In this document: positions 51,112 to 63,107 of the stretch, piece by piece
Position numbering within the stretch: position 1 is the stretch's first letter
How the letters are laid out: each line of letters starts with the position of its first letter
Origin: Pohlia nutans
Lineage: Eukaryota > Streptophyta > Bryopsida > Bryales > Mniaceae
Length of the DNA: 64,000 bases
Assembly: GCA_022496805.1 (NCBI GenBank)
Contig: CM040094.1
Coordinates: forward strand, 8,331,501-8,395,500
Direction: 5' to 3'
The notes under the pieces: model-generated
What the model was told of the DNA's origin: nothing
What the model saw: only the letters and a program-made list of their open reading frames with translations
Databases searched by the model: none
Made by a program: the position numbers and the translations under genes

Positions 51112-51779
51112 CTTTTAGTTTCATCCACCTTTTTATATGGTGTGACAGACCAGTGGTTTCTAATTGAATGAATTCCTGAATCGAATAAACAATTACAAAA
51201 CACTATTAAATTGTGAATGAATCATATAAACAATTACAAAACACTGTTGAATTGTGATTGAATGAGTGCTTTCGATGACTGTTCACCATAGTTGATTGTT
51301 CTTGCTTAATGCCACGTGCCCCCATAACTACTAATGTGATGTGGAATATCTCACATCATTTCATCCCTCCAATAAAATGATGTGGGATATTCTACATCAT
51401 TCTGTTGGGGGGAGGCAATAGTCACAGAGGGTACTAAATGTTATGGTCTTTTAGTTTCATTCACCTTTTTATATGGAGTGACCAGTGATTTCTAATTGAA
51501 TCAACTATTGAATCAAATAAAAAAATTACAAAACATTGTTGGATTGTGAATGAATCAAATAAACAATTACAAATCATTGTTGAATTGTGATTGAATGATT
51601 GCTTTTGATTACTATTCACTATAGTTCATTGCTCTTGTTTAATGCCACGTGCCCCCATAGCTAATGATGTAATATGGAATATCCCACATCATTTCATTGG
51701 AGGAATGAAATAATGTGGAATATTCTACATCATTCCGTTAAAAGGAGGCAGCAGTTACAGATGCTATTGAATGTTTTGC
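51112..51779. repeat. Tandem duplication, 2 x ~335 bp
   Basis: Two adjacent copies, each starting CTTTTAGTTTCATYCACCTT, containing GAATGAATCA(A/T)ATAAACAATT and CACGTGCCCCCATA, and a short palindromic part (ATGATGTGG.ATATTCTACAT). Confidence 0.85.
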
Positions 51780-52011
51780 ACATCATAGAAAGGAACACAA
51801 CGCAAAAAAAGAGCATGGCTCTAAAAGCAACTCTACAGTAGCCCTCCCAAAGTCTCTCGCACTCCACAACTACATGAAAAGTGCCAAGGGCCCTTCAAAA
51901 ATGCCTCTTGACTCTCAATCCTAGCGTGTTGAAAAATGGCCTTACAAATCATTGTTTAGTTAACGATATCCTTACATTCTACTTGTGATTGGTCCATAAT
52001 TGACTATTTAA
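51780..52011. other. Spacer
   Basis: No gene recognised. Confidence 0.4.
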
Positions 52012-52392
52012 TGTGCACTTTTGATGTGTGAGGGGCGTGCACTCATTCTATATGGCATACTTCCTACAAGTCTTGTGCAATTATCTGGAGTAATAGAGTG
52101 GAAAACTTCTACGTCATGGTCTCACAATTCTATCAATTCAATTGGAAGTCTCTCTTATCGATTGAGTCTATGTTTAAGAATTGACCAAAAGTGTTCAATG
52201 GGATTCAAATCATGAGATTGAGGAGGGCGATGTAGAAGAGTAAAACACTACTGTGAAAACAACTCCTCAAGCATCTTTGTTGTATAAATGGAAGCATTGT
52301 CTTGTTGAAAGATGACACGAGAAGGGTCTAAGTTGAACTTGGAAATTACCCTAGAGACATTTTCCTCGAGAACGTCACAATGACAAATATGA
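52012..52392 (-). pseudogene. Second Tc1-type transposase, C-terminal remnant
   Basis: On the minus strand the second catalytic Asp motif (VIFQQDNASIYTTK) is followed after several stops by HDLNPIEHFWSILKHRL and then SMPYRMSARP. Asp-to-Glu spacing is again 34. At least three in-frame stops are present. The part upstream of about 52393 is lost where TTAACCCCTAAAAGTC begins, so a TTAA-type element or its remnant replaced or interrupted the N-terminal half. The sequence differs enough from the copy at 872-1896 to be another lineage. Confidence 0.82.
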
Positions 52393-53181
52393 TTAACCCC
52401 TAAAAGTCTAAGGGGTATTGGGTAGAACATGATGTCATTGTCTACAGAAAAGTTTTCTTTCCTGCTTATAGAAAGATTAAAGTAATTGAAGTAAAACAAG
52501 ATATATAAAACTTCAAAAGACAAGGTAAGCAAGCAATTATATTTAGACTAAAACACATAGTCAACCATAAGTACAACTATCACAAGAATATTTGTCTTTA
52601 ATTATAAGCTTGCCCTATCTAAATTTAGATCATAACACAAAGTGCATTAGAAGTACGAACATTGCATATTGTACGTATGCTACTTACCATGCGCAGCCAC
52701 TTACCATGCACTTTTACGGAACCTAAAACCGTACATTTTTGTCCTTGCAACTTGCAAGCAACTACAACGTTGTTTCTAGTATGGTGTATCGTACTCATGT
52801 CACTTCCGGGGTCACTCTACACCATAGTCACTCCATTTCAATTACATTGTGTCTGTTTTAGAATCATTGCGTAGTGAACAAAGTAAGAATAGTGAAGTAA
52901 TTGTTAAAATCCCTTTCATTTCGTTTACAAAAACAAGCTACTTTTATTGTTCCTTTCGTAAAACTTGAGATGCACAGCTAGTAGCTCGGATGATGATCAT
53001 GGAGGGACATATACAAGTCTAAGTTGAATCTTAAGAAGGTTGCAATTTTTGATTTGGAAATGCCATTTCATTTTTTCACAACAGTCCCATCTACTCACTA
53101 ATGACAATTTTAAGAAAAAATTAGTAATCATGATGTACCAACTAGCTGTAATATACTACTAAACCCAAATATGCACGGTAA
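52393..53181. other. Spacer starting with a TTAA-type terminus
   Basis: 52393 reads TTAACCCCTAAAAGTCTAAG, like a TTAA-element left end. I could not find its partner. No gene recognised. Confidence 0.4.
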
Positions 53182-53274
53182 GTGGCAAGCATACGATATG
53201 CAATCTATGTACAAGACAATATATATAATCAAACTACAGCAACGCTAACTACTGCATTTCATGTCTCTGCACAG

Positions 53275-53397
53275 GGGTCGTTCTCTACTCTCAAGGACAC
53301 GGTGTTGACTATCAAAGGCGGAGCTGAGCTGTTCCGAGACCTCCACAACATCAGGCCCTGGAAGCTCATCTACACGCTCATTACTCTAATTGTTTAG
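53275..53397 (+). other. Possible last exon of an unrecognised gene
   Basis: After a good acceptor (CATGTCTCTGCACAG) an open frame reads GSFSTLKDTVLTIKGGAELF and ends with a hydrophobic tail (KLIYTLITLIV) at TAG. Codon use looks coding and the tail resembles a C-terminal membrane anchor. No upstream exon was recognised. Confidence 0.35.
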
Positions 53398-53517
53398 AGT
53401 TTTGCTTTAGTGTGAGAGCTTATGTATGCACTAACAGATCGAACTCATCACCAATTGCAATTGGTTTTCGGCTAGTTCATTCATACAACGCTAGCTGTAG
53501 CAGTGCCTTCGTCACCA

Positions 53518-53547
53518 TGGAGTTGGCGGGCAAAGTCGGTCTCCCGT
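53518..53547 (+). other. Possible first exon
   Basis: An ATG in strong context (CACCATGG) encodes MELAGKVGLP, then a GTATGT donor. If it is real, the CACTA element at 53737 begins inside its first intron. Very short, so weak evidence. Confidence 0.2.
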
Positions 53548-54229
53548 ATGTATTCCTTCTTCTTCCCATTCGGTGGTGGTCACAAATGCATGTGCTGTTT
53601 TCTAGGAGCTCTTAGAAGAGTTTTGTAGCTTAGTGGGTGTTTGCGTTGATTTTGTTTGCAGGAGGAGAAAGTTCACTTCATCGAACTTTCACTCATAATG
53701 ATACCTTAAACGACCAACTATTTCTTTGCAATACTTCACTATAAAAAACCCGCGTTCTTGGTCATATCTTCGGAAGACAGGGAGACATCCCTGTCATGTC
53801 TTTCCCATTGGTATGGATGTCTCGCACAACAAAGGGATGTCCCTACGTTGTTGAAGATAATTTTGGGATTAGATGGTTTGGCGAGTTGCGTGTTTCGGAA
53901 AACACGCGTAGATGTTTGCGTGCATCTGCGCGTTTCTGAAGACAAGCCGCAAGACATTCGAAAAGACACAAGTTTGCCACGCTGGCAAAGGATTCCGGTT
54001 TCACCGAGGGTAAGTGTTTGAAATTTACTGGAATGCAAGGTGAAATGCTACCCAATGTAAAAAATTCAGCATAATGGGCAGCGGTTTGCAAGATCGAAAA
54101 AAAAACTGGTTCACACTATTAAATTCTATTTCCTTTTTGTCCAATATACTTTTATTTAAAATCACCACATAATTTGGAATAGTGATTTTATATTCGATAT
54201 CTTGTACTCGCAATATTTCTGATTCGTCC

Positions 54230-54420
54230 ATACTTTAAAATAATTGTAAATTATAATATTATAACAATATCATAAGAATATAATAATATTAAAATAATAA
54301 TATTTTAATAAAGTTTATATTATATAATATAAATTATATATAAAAATTGATTTTTAATATTAAAATATTAAAAATATTATAATTTATTAGTATAATAATA
54401 TTAAAATCCACGTCGGACAA
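54230..54420. repeat. AT-only low-complexity stretch
   Basis: Almost pure A/T of ATAATATT-type words inside the CACTA-like region. Confidence 0.85.
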
Positions 54421-54699
54421 AAATAGCTTTTTATAATATAGGAGGATTTTTCAACATTTATGGTAGAAAATACACGTGGATATATTTTGGAATTTCCTAA
54501 TTTACAGAACTTAATCTACATGGCACGGAAAAATCCACGTTGGACGAGCTGCCACGACATATTCTGTTTAGGCCATCGTCTGCAAGACATTTGATTCACG
54601 ATGACTTCGATGACGTGGGGATGTTTTCGTGGACATCGATTGGAACGTCCGCAACGACGTCCTCGAAGCGCAACGATGTCTACGGTGGTGAACTGCAAT

Positions 54700-57580
54700 G
54701 TCCCATGGTACATCACCATTATCATTTACTGTGCAACAGGGAATGCTCACATAGCCGACATCCTGGAAGACATCGCAGAAGTACGTAAGTCACGGTCGGA
54801 GACGTCTCGGACAATGTCCCATCAAACAGCTACCCGTCTCCCGAAACATTGTAGCCTCGTCACCCTACAAAACATGTGGGATACTTCTGAGCACGTCGCA
54901 GCGGATGTCTACATAAACATCCACTGAGATATAGTTGGCGACATAAGATACAACGTCCTCCCACGGATGTTTCAGTTCACGTAGACTATGTCTGCGCTGA
55001 CATCCAAGATGTGTGAGGAGTCGCCCGTGATGTCGCTCTCCGAACGTCAGCTGGGACATCTCGGGGACCTCCGCATGCTGTTCATGACATGTCCGCGAAG
55101 ACATGCGTGACAGACGGGCCCGCGTCTCCATCATTGTCTTCTAGGATGTCCAAGGGGATGTCCCATCAGAAAACGCCGCATACATCCGTCATGCAGTAGG
55201 GCGTCTTGGCACAGACCTCCACTGTGACACGGTCTAGACGTCTATAGACGTCGGATATGACATGGCAACGTCCTAGAAGTCATAAAATCAGACATTCAGG
55301 ACAACGTCCACCGAAACATTCGGAATTGTCTTCCGCAACATAGCAATGTGGCGTGGTCTAAGACTTCCGGGATGCTTCTACAGACGTCATGACTAGTGTC
55401 TCTCTAAACACCCGTGAAGACATTGGGCGCGACATCAATGACATGGTATTGCAGAAAACGTCTCACTCGATGTGCGCGGTGTCTCCGCGGTGGTGCGGTC
55501 ATCTCTGATGTCGCGCTCCGAACGTGGACTAGAATATTTCGGCGGGCATTTGCACGTTGTTCGTGAGGTGTCAGCGATGACATCCGTAATAGACGGGCCC
55601 GCGTCTTCATTATTGTCTTCTAGGATGTCCATGGTGATGTACCATCAAACATCGCCACATACATCCGTAATGCAGTAGGGCGTCTTGGCAGAGACGTCCA
55701 CTGCAACACGGTCCAGGACATCTATAGACGTTTGGGATGACATGGCACTGTGACAACAGTCACAACACCGGACATTTGTCACAACATCCACCGAAACATT
55801 TGGATGTCTTCTGCAACATAGCAATATGGCGTGGTCTAAGACGTACGGGATGCTTGTACAGACTTCAAGATGGGTATCTCTCTAAACACCCGTGAAGACA
55901 TTGGGCGCGACATTAGAGACCTAGAATTGCACGAAACATCTCACTCGATGTGCGCGGTGCCTCTGCGGTCATCTCTGATATCGCGATTCGAACGTGGGCT
56001 GGAACATCTCGGCGGACATTTGCACGTTGTTCATGAGGTGTCGGCGATGACATCCGTAACAGACGGGCCCGCCTCTCCATCATTGTCTTCATAGATGTCC
56101 ACCGGGATGTCCCATCAGACACGGCCGCATACATCCATCATGCAATAGGGCGTCTTGGCAGAGACGTCCACTGTGACACGGTCCAAGACGTCTATAGACG
56201 TCGGGGATGACATGGCACCGTCACAGAAGACACAAAACCTGACATTTGTCACAACGTCTATCGAAACATTCGGGATGTCTTCCGAAACATAGCAATATGG
56301 CGTGGTCTACAACGTACGGGATGCTTCTACAGACGTCAAGACGGGTGTCTTTCTATACACCCATGAAGACATCGGGCGCGACATCAAAGACCTAGGATTG
56401 CACGAAACGTCTCACTTCATGTGCGCGGTGTCTCCGCGGTCATCTTTGATGTTGCGCTCTGAGCGTGGGCTGGAACATCCCAGCGGACATTGGCACGTTG
56501 TTCGTGAGGTGTTAGTGATGACATCCGCAACAGAGGGGCCCGCCTCTCCATCATTGTCTTCATAGATGTCCACTAGGATATCCCACCAAACATCGCCGCA
56601 TACATCGGTCATGCAGTAGGGCGTCTTCGCAGAGACGTCCACTGTGGCAAAGTCCAGGACCTTGATAGACGTTCGGGAGGACGTGGCAGTGTCACAAAAG
56701 TCACAACATCGGACATTCTGGACAACGTCCCCCGGAACATTCGGATGCCTTCCGAAACATAGCAATATGGCGTCGACTAAGACGTCCGGGATGCTTGTAC
56801 AGACGTCATGACGGGTGTCTCTCTAAGCACCCGTGAAAACATCGGGCGCAACATTAAAGACCTGGAATTGCACGAAACGTCTCACTTGATGTGCGCAGTG
56901 TCTCCGCAGTCATCTCTGACCTCGCGCTCCGAACGTGGGCTGGAACATCGTGGCGGACATTTGCACGTTGTTCGTGAGGTGTCGGCAATGACATCCGTAA
57001 CAGACGGGCCCGCGTCTCCATCATTGTCTTCTAGGATGTCCAATCAGACAACGCCGCATACATCCGTCATGTAGTAGGGCGTCTTCGCAGAGATGTCCAC
57101 TGTGACACGGTCTAGGACATCTATAGACGTCGGAGAGGACATAGCACCGTCACAGAAGTCACACCACCGGACATTCTGCACAACGTCTACCGGAACATTC
57201 ATATGTCTTCCGGTACGTAGCAATATAGCCTGCTTTAAGACGTCCGGGATGCTTCTACAGACGTCAAGACGCGTGTCTCTCTAAACATCCGTGAAGACAT
57301 CCGGAGCGACATCAGAGACCTCGGACTGCACGAATGTCTCACTCGATGTGCGCTGTGTCTCCGCGGTCATGTGTGATGTTCCGCTCCGAACGTGGGCTGC
57401 AACATCCCGGCGGACATTTTCATGTTGTTCCTGAGGTGTCAGCGATGACATCCGCAACATACGGGCCCGAGTCTCCATCATTGTCTTCATGGATGTCTAC
57501 CGGGATGTCCTATCAGACATCTCCGCATACATTTGTGATGCAGCTGCGGACGTCATACTGAACGTCAAAGCTAATGTCTA
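54700..57580. repeat. ~470-bp tandem repeat array rich in GACRTC words
   Basis: The landmark AGGGCGTCTTxGCAGAGA recurs at 55198, 55677, 56147, 56618 and 57076 (spacings 479, 470, 471, 458). Each unit repeats in order GACACGGTC, TAGACGT, ACATTCGG, AACATAGCAATATGGCG, GGGATGCTT, AAACACCCGTGAAGACAT, GCTCCGAACGTGGGCTGG, CGGGCCCGC. A partial unit precedes and a broken one follows. The short protein frames seen repeatedly here are by-products of the repeat. Confidence 0.9.
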
Positions 57581-58159
57581 CATGCAGCGGGGGACGTCGG
57601 ACAGGACGTCAACGCGGACATCTCCCTGTAGCGGCGGACATAATATAGAGCATCACAGAAAACATTGTGCCAATGCTACAATTGATGTTGGAGAAATATG
57701 CAACTTGGCTGATGCACTGGTTAATTTCGAAACTGAATTTCCACATCATATTTCCAAATGTCCACGTTACTCTAAACCAATCATATGATGTCACGTGGAA
57801 TTTTTTTTGGGAAAGAAACCAATTAATTTATGTTCAAATTGACCATGTCATGGGGTACTTCATTTATACGCCGGCACAAATTAGGGCTCGATGACCGGTC
57901 TATTTGGCCGACAAGAGGCAGTGACGGTTAAGAGGTCCTCTTCTGTCATTTGAGCTCCCGTTCCCATTTAGTAAGCTAAGCATTGATCGGGTGACGAGGA
58001 GGCGCCTTGTTGTGTATGTCCTTTGCGGTGTTCCAAGTTCGGAAGAAGAATCAGAGAATGAGGTTCTATGAGGCAAAAGCGCAGAGGGGGAGACGGAAAA
58101 AAATAGAAGACGAGGAGCACCATGTCTTGGCAGGGGACCTGATGATGCTCCAATCATAT

Positions 58160-58990
58160 TATGCCATGTCAGCTATGACATCCGCAAAGAACGAGCCCGC
58201 CTCTCCAACATTGTTTTCAAGGATGTCCCACGTTGCATCGCCACAGGCATCCGCCGTGCAACTGTGCGTATTTTCTGAGACATCCATTGCGACACGGCAA
58301 AGGACATAGCCGACGTCCATAATGACACATCACAGTGGTTGTAGGAATTGGCGACATCAGACAGAACATCCACCGGAATCGTCGGACGTCTCACTCAGCA
58401 TAGCTAGATGTCTCCATCTGAGACGTCCAAGATGCTTCTACAGACGTAACACAGGGTGTGTTTCCAGACATCTGTGAAGACATCAATCATCACATACGAA
58501 ACAATGTCCAAGCACGGATGTCTCAAATGACGTACATGATGTCCGAGAAGTCATCTGTGACGTCGCATACATGACGTGTGCTAGGACATCCCGCCGGACA
58601 TGCGCATGTTGTTGATGACGTTTTAGCGATGACATCCGCAACGACGGAGCACGCGTCTCCAAAATTGTTTGAAGGGATGTCCACACGGATGTCGCATCGA
58701 CCATCGCCGCATACATCCGCCATGTATGAAGGCGTCTTGGGAGAGATGTCCACGGTGACACGGTAGAGGACGTCGCTGAGACACTGTAGGACGTCGCAGA
58801 TAACGTCGCAGGATAACGGTTGAATGTCTCCGTAAACATGGCAGTATTTTTCCAGCATAAACGTTCGGGATGCCTTTACAAACATCTCAAACGGTGTCTC
58901 TGTAGACATACGTGATGACATCAGGCGCAACAGAAGAGAGCACGTCCGATCACGACTCTCTCAGTCAATGTACGCGATGTCTGAAAGGTC
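58160..58990. repeat. Diverged continuation of the 470-bp repeat
   Basis: Carries the same ordered words (GATGACATCCGCAA, CATCGCCGCATACATCCGCC, GAAGGCGTCTTGGGAGAGAT) at lower similarity, separated from the main array by about 0.5 kb of different DNA. Confidence 0.75.
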
Positions 58991-59247
58991 ATCTGTGACG
59001 TTGTGCATGACGTCTGATGTGACAAACAGGAGGACGACGATGAGCTGGACGTTTATTTTATTAGAATCTTGTAAAAAAACATTTTAACAAATTCTAAGAC
59101 AAGTAAAACTTTTTAAGAAAAGCAAGATGCTTTAGTAATATGAAGTCTTTAAGTTTATCTGAGTGCAATATAAATTCAAAAATTACAGTCAATTGCCAAC
59201 ATTGGAATGTTTGGAAGGATATCAAAGATGACATCCAGCTATCCATG

Positions 59248-59343
59248 AAGATGTCTAAGATGACGTCCATAAAGATGTCTAAGATGATGTCCATGAAGAT
59301 GTCTAAGATGATGTCCATGAAGATGTCTAAGATGATGTCCATG
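59248..59343. repeat. Tandem repeat, 4 x 24 bp
   Basis: Four units of 24 bp starting AAGATGTCTAAGATGAYGTC. The unit itself contains two GATGTC-type words, so the array is a local amplification of the regional motif. Confidence 0.9.
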
Positions 59344-59808
59344 ATGTCATTGTGATCATCTACTGGGATGAGTTTCATCCGATTCACTGGATGAACAGAG
59401 GCGGCTAGGGTTAGCAGCCGCAGTCAATGTTAGGTCATGAGACTTTTAAGAGGACTTAGAGGTTGCACTAAACTCATTTTCGTTTTCATTTCTCCAAGAA
59501 GTTAGAGTTTAGAGTGTAGAGGTTTTCAAAAGTGTTTCCATCTATTTTTAGAATGCTTGTAAACTATAGTAAGAGAATAGTAGTTGTAGAGATGGGTGTG
59601 GAGAATAGTAGTTGTAGTTTTAGATACCATCTCTACAACTAGTTATAGAGAGAGAATAGAGAATAGTAGTTGTAGAAACCCTAATGCTACGTGGCTTTAG
59701 AAGCGTGGCGGCAACGCCGTCAAGGTCAAGGACGGAGGGGGGGAAATTTGATGAAGAAACTGGTGTTAGTGGATTTCAAAGGCATCTTGTATGACACTAT
59801 GAAGAAGG

Positions 59809-59963
59809 TGTTGTTGTGGAAGAAACCCTAAAACTTGTAGTACTTGATTTGTTGTGGAAGAAACCCTAAAACTTGCAGTACTTGATTTGTTGTGGATGAA
59901 ACCCTAAAATTTGTAATATTTGATTTGTTGTGGAAGAAACCCAAAAACTTGTAGTATGCTAGT
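59809..59963. repeat. Tandem repeat, 4 x ~38 bp with AAACCCTA
   Basis: Units start TGTTGTGGAAGAAACCCTAA and continue AACTTGTAGTACTTGATT. Each has an AAACCC(T/A)A telo-box-like word. Non-coding. Confidence 0.85.
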
Positions 59964-60984
59964 ATATGCAGCGCTAAAGACTTGAATCCCAGACACAACT
60001 GGGAAGGGCGGTCGCGACTTGCAAATTGGCGGTTTTCAAGCGGGTGTATGTAGGTATGGCCTTCATGTTTGTAGCATGCACCATATATTTACATCATAGA
60101 TGTCACTAGAGATGTCATTAGCAATGTTACCAGAGATGTCATCGGGCATGGCACCAAAGATGTCATCAGAGATGTCACCACAGATGTTTGGGCTGGATGT
60201 CTGCGCTTGAGCTCCTAATTCCACAACCCTGTTTTCCACCGAAACATGGTGATAAATAATGTGATCAGGACAGTGAGCCATTGCAAGCATTTGTGGGATT
60301 TTTGAACACGATTATGTGTCAGTGCTTCCCCTAGAACATGGATTAGGACATGGTTGCATCTAGCCAGACGTCCATGGCAACACTGCATTAGACATGGTTA
60401 CATCTAGGTAGGAGTCCTTGGAAACACGGAAGATGACATATTTACGTCTAGCCAGACTTCCCTAGAAACATGGAAGAAGACATGCTCACGTCTCGTGAGA
60501 CGTCCCCTGCTAGACGTAATTTTGTTGCATATAGCTTTCTTATGTACGAAGGCGGACAGTAGAATGTCGCAAGTGTCCTGGAATGATTCATCTGTGAGAA
60601 TGGGCTTTGTTGATCATTGAGTAAGGTGACTATGTTGCAGACGTCATACACGAGATGGGGACGTTCCATGAAACATAGAGACGTCTTACCAAACATTCGA
60701 GAACCATTGCGCGTGTGAATGAGCTGTATCATGTCCATGATCCGCTTCCCTGACGCAAGTGCAACATCATAATCTGAGTTGTTATGTTCTGAGATGCTAT
60801 GTTGTGCTATGTCGTGGGTTGCTGTGGAAGGGGTTGCTACATCAACATGTACTTTGGAATGCTATGGTATGTGATATTAACATGTTATTACGCAAGGTTT
60901 TTTGTTGTACAGCCAAGGGTATGACAGTCACTCCAAGCAGGAGGACGACGATGAGCCGGACGAAGAGGACGGAGATAACCATAA

Positions 60985-63107
60985 ATGAGGACACGGAAGA
61001 GGAGGAGACACCGCCTCCGTCTCAGCGGCACTATGGAGCGGGATTGGGACAAGAAATTGCTGATTGTGGACCAAAATGGCCACCCATACGGGGCATTGGT
61101 GTCAGCGTTCGAGAATGACTTGCGGCTGCTCTCGAAGGACTTCGATCCATGTAAAAAATTTCCCAAGCAAATTCAGCCGGCGAAGGAAATTTTTTTGAAG
61201 CGCGTGTGGGCAGGTACACCTTTCTTATTTGTGCCACAAACTCCCAAGCCGTAGTAAGTGCAGAATTGAAACAAACAACATGCTCATCTCATTTTCTGCT
61301 GTTGCCTATCACATATAAACGTTATGATTTGACATTCCATACACATGATTGTCCATGTTTTGAAAGTGATGTGCAGATATCCTCTTGGACGTTAACGGAT
61401 GTTCATGGAGACGTCTAAGGATGTCTTATGAGACGTGTGAGGATGTACATGGAAACGTCCCCTGTGACAAGGGGACGTCTCAATCACAACATCCACATCG
61501 CATTTCGTGTGCTTCTACCCTGTCACTGCGTCTTTTTTTTTATTTTTACTGTTTCTTCGCCGTGAATGACTCTAGTGCATGCGTGATGCGTGAATTCGCA
61601 GGATGGGAGGTGAGGGGGTAGAACGGCCGGAAGACAGTGGACCCGAGGTGGATTTTTGTTCGAGTCAACAAGACGCTAACCAACAGACAGTTCAGGCTCA
61701 ACGGACTGATGGACCAGATACAACGGAGGCCACCCAATATAACCGACAAGAAATGGAAATTTTTGTGGCAAAGAGGGCGACTGGAGATTCAAGAGAAAAG
61801 TCGGAGCAGATGCGGAAAGTATCCATTCAAGGGGAAGGGCACACAATCAACACAAGTGGCCGCACTCCGAGAGGCTGCGGGTAGCGAAGCAGGTGCGTCA
61901 CAATTTATGCAATGTGTGTATGTACAGTGGAGCTTGCTGTATGTTGTTTGCCAAATGTGTAAAGATCTCTTGAGTAGACGTCGATGTGATTGAAAATGCC
62001 TCTATAAACATCCATCTGTTTCCACTGGCGTCTTGAACATAGTAGGTGACGTTAGTGAATGTCTTAGACAACGTGAGGATGTTTCATAATGCGCATTGAT
62101 GTCGTCGCGAACACAACCGGATGTTATCGGAGATGTTCACTGTCTTCTCGTGCGACCTATACGTGGTTCCGGCAGTTCTTTCTGATACTGGCTGCAGTGA
62201 CAACGCCAACACAATGGTCCAAACGAAGCAGGTAAAGAGCTGAGGGTAGATATGCTGGAACAGTAATTAAGGTGTAACCACGTTGTGGATGACATCTGCA
62301 GAACGACTTAGGAAGCGCACGGACGTCTGCCGAAACATCCCCGCGTTTGTGGAGACATCGCATAGACATGTTTTGGAACACTGCAATGTTTTTTGGAACT
62401 CTGTCTAGGCAATTCAACATGGTGTATTTTTGAATGCGATGTATGTTTTCCTTGTCCTTGTCATAAGTGTGAAGTGTATGGAACTGAAGTTGTAATGTGC
62501 GTGAATGAAAGCTTGCGTCATGACAAGTAGGGGAGTTAGACTGAATTTGATGACGTGGGTGGAGAGGGGAGGTCATGAGTCTTTGGTGTGCATACCATAC
62601 TTCAATGTCTACTGTGAATGCGTGCATTCCAAGTAGTAGTGATGAATTGGAAGTGCAGGAGGTTGTGGACACACCGGGGGGTTCCGCGACAAGTGTAAGG
62701 CGCATTACTAAGCCCAACAACATAACAAAGGCATCTTCAAAGACACCGAAGCCTGCAAGATTGTCTAAACCGGGGAAAACCGACACACCAAAGCCGACGG
62801 GGCCATCCAAACCGACCAAGCCGGATTCTACAAAGCAAGCGGGCTTGTCAAAACCAGGGAGTGCGGCTGAGAAGGTTGGGAAATGTAGAGGCACTGACAT
62901 GTTTGGACTTGTATATACACTTCACATGATTGTCTGAAATTCACCTCTGCGGCGTTGAATACAGCAAATTATGCAATGTCAAAGTGGTTTTTAGATTTCC
63001 ATTCATAGTATACTGGGACATTGCATAGAAAGAGTCCATGACATGATGTCATTGCACAAGTGCAGGTTGGCACGTCAACAAGAGCGGAGGCGGCCAAGAA
63101 GAAGTGA
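60985..63107 (+). CDS. Probable transposon protein, Ptta/En/Spm (TNPA)-like, spliced
   Basis: Tentative four-exon model, in phase to a TGA: 60985-61213, 61638-61892, 62654-62874 (acceptor uncertain; 62659 is alternative), 63066-63107; 747 nt, 248 aa. Exon 1 is Arg-rich then VDQNGHPYGALVSAFENDLR. Exon 2 has VDPRWIFVRVNKTLTNRQFR, a PPNIT-KKW stretch and EKSRSRCGKYPFKGKG. Exon 3 is Lys/Pro repeats (TPKPTGPSKPTKP). Exon 4 ends in EAAKKK. A basic, Trp-bearing segment with a 'PP..W' block and 'EKS.SR..YPF..KGTQS' resembles the plant transposase domain called Ptta/En/Spm (Transposase_24), which fits the CACTA context. I cannot confirm this by search. An alternative is a captured host gene fragment. 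Confidence 0.45.

Noticed and set aside
54540..58930. Many 60-130-codon frames with recurring Ser/Arg-rich sequence
   Set aside because: They recur because the ~470-bp unit recurs, occur on both strands and end at different places per unit, so they are shadows of the repeat.
61603..61884. Alternative frame over exon 2 of the transposon gene (Gln/Thr-rich)
   Set aside because: It does not continue from exon 1 in phase and lacks the Trp/PP pattern seen in the chosen frame, though I cannot fully exclude it.
62157..62900. A 247-codon open frame on the minus strand
   Set aside because: Antisense to the Lys/Pro exon of the plus-strand candidate gene. Its sequence is low in motifs, and its length follows from the repetitive Lys/Pro coding.
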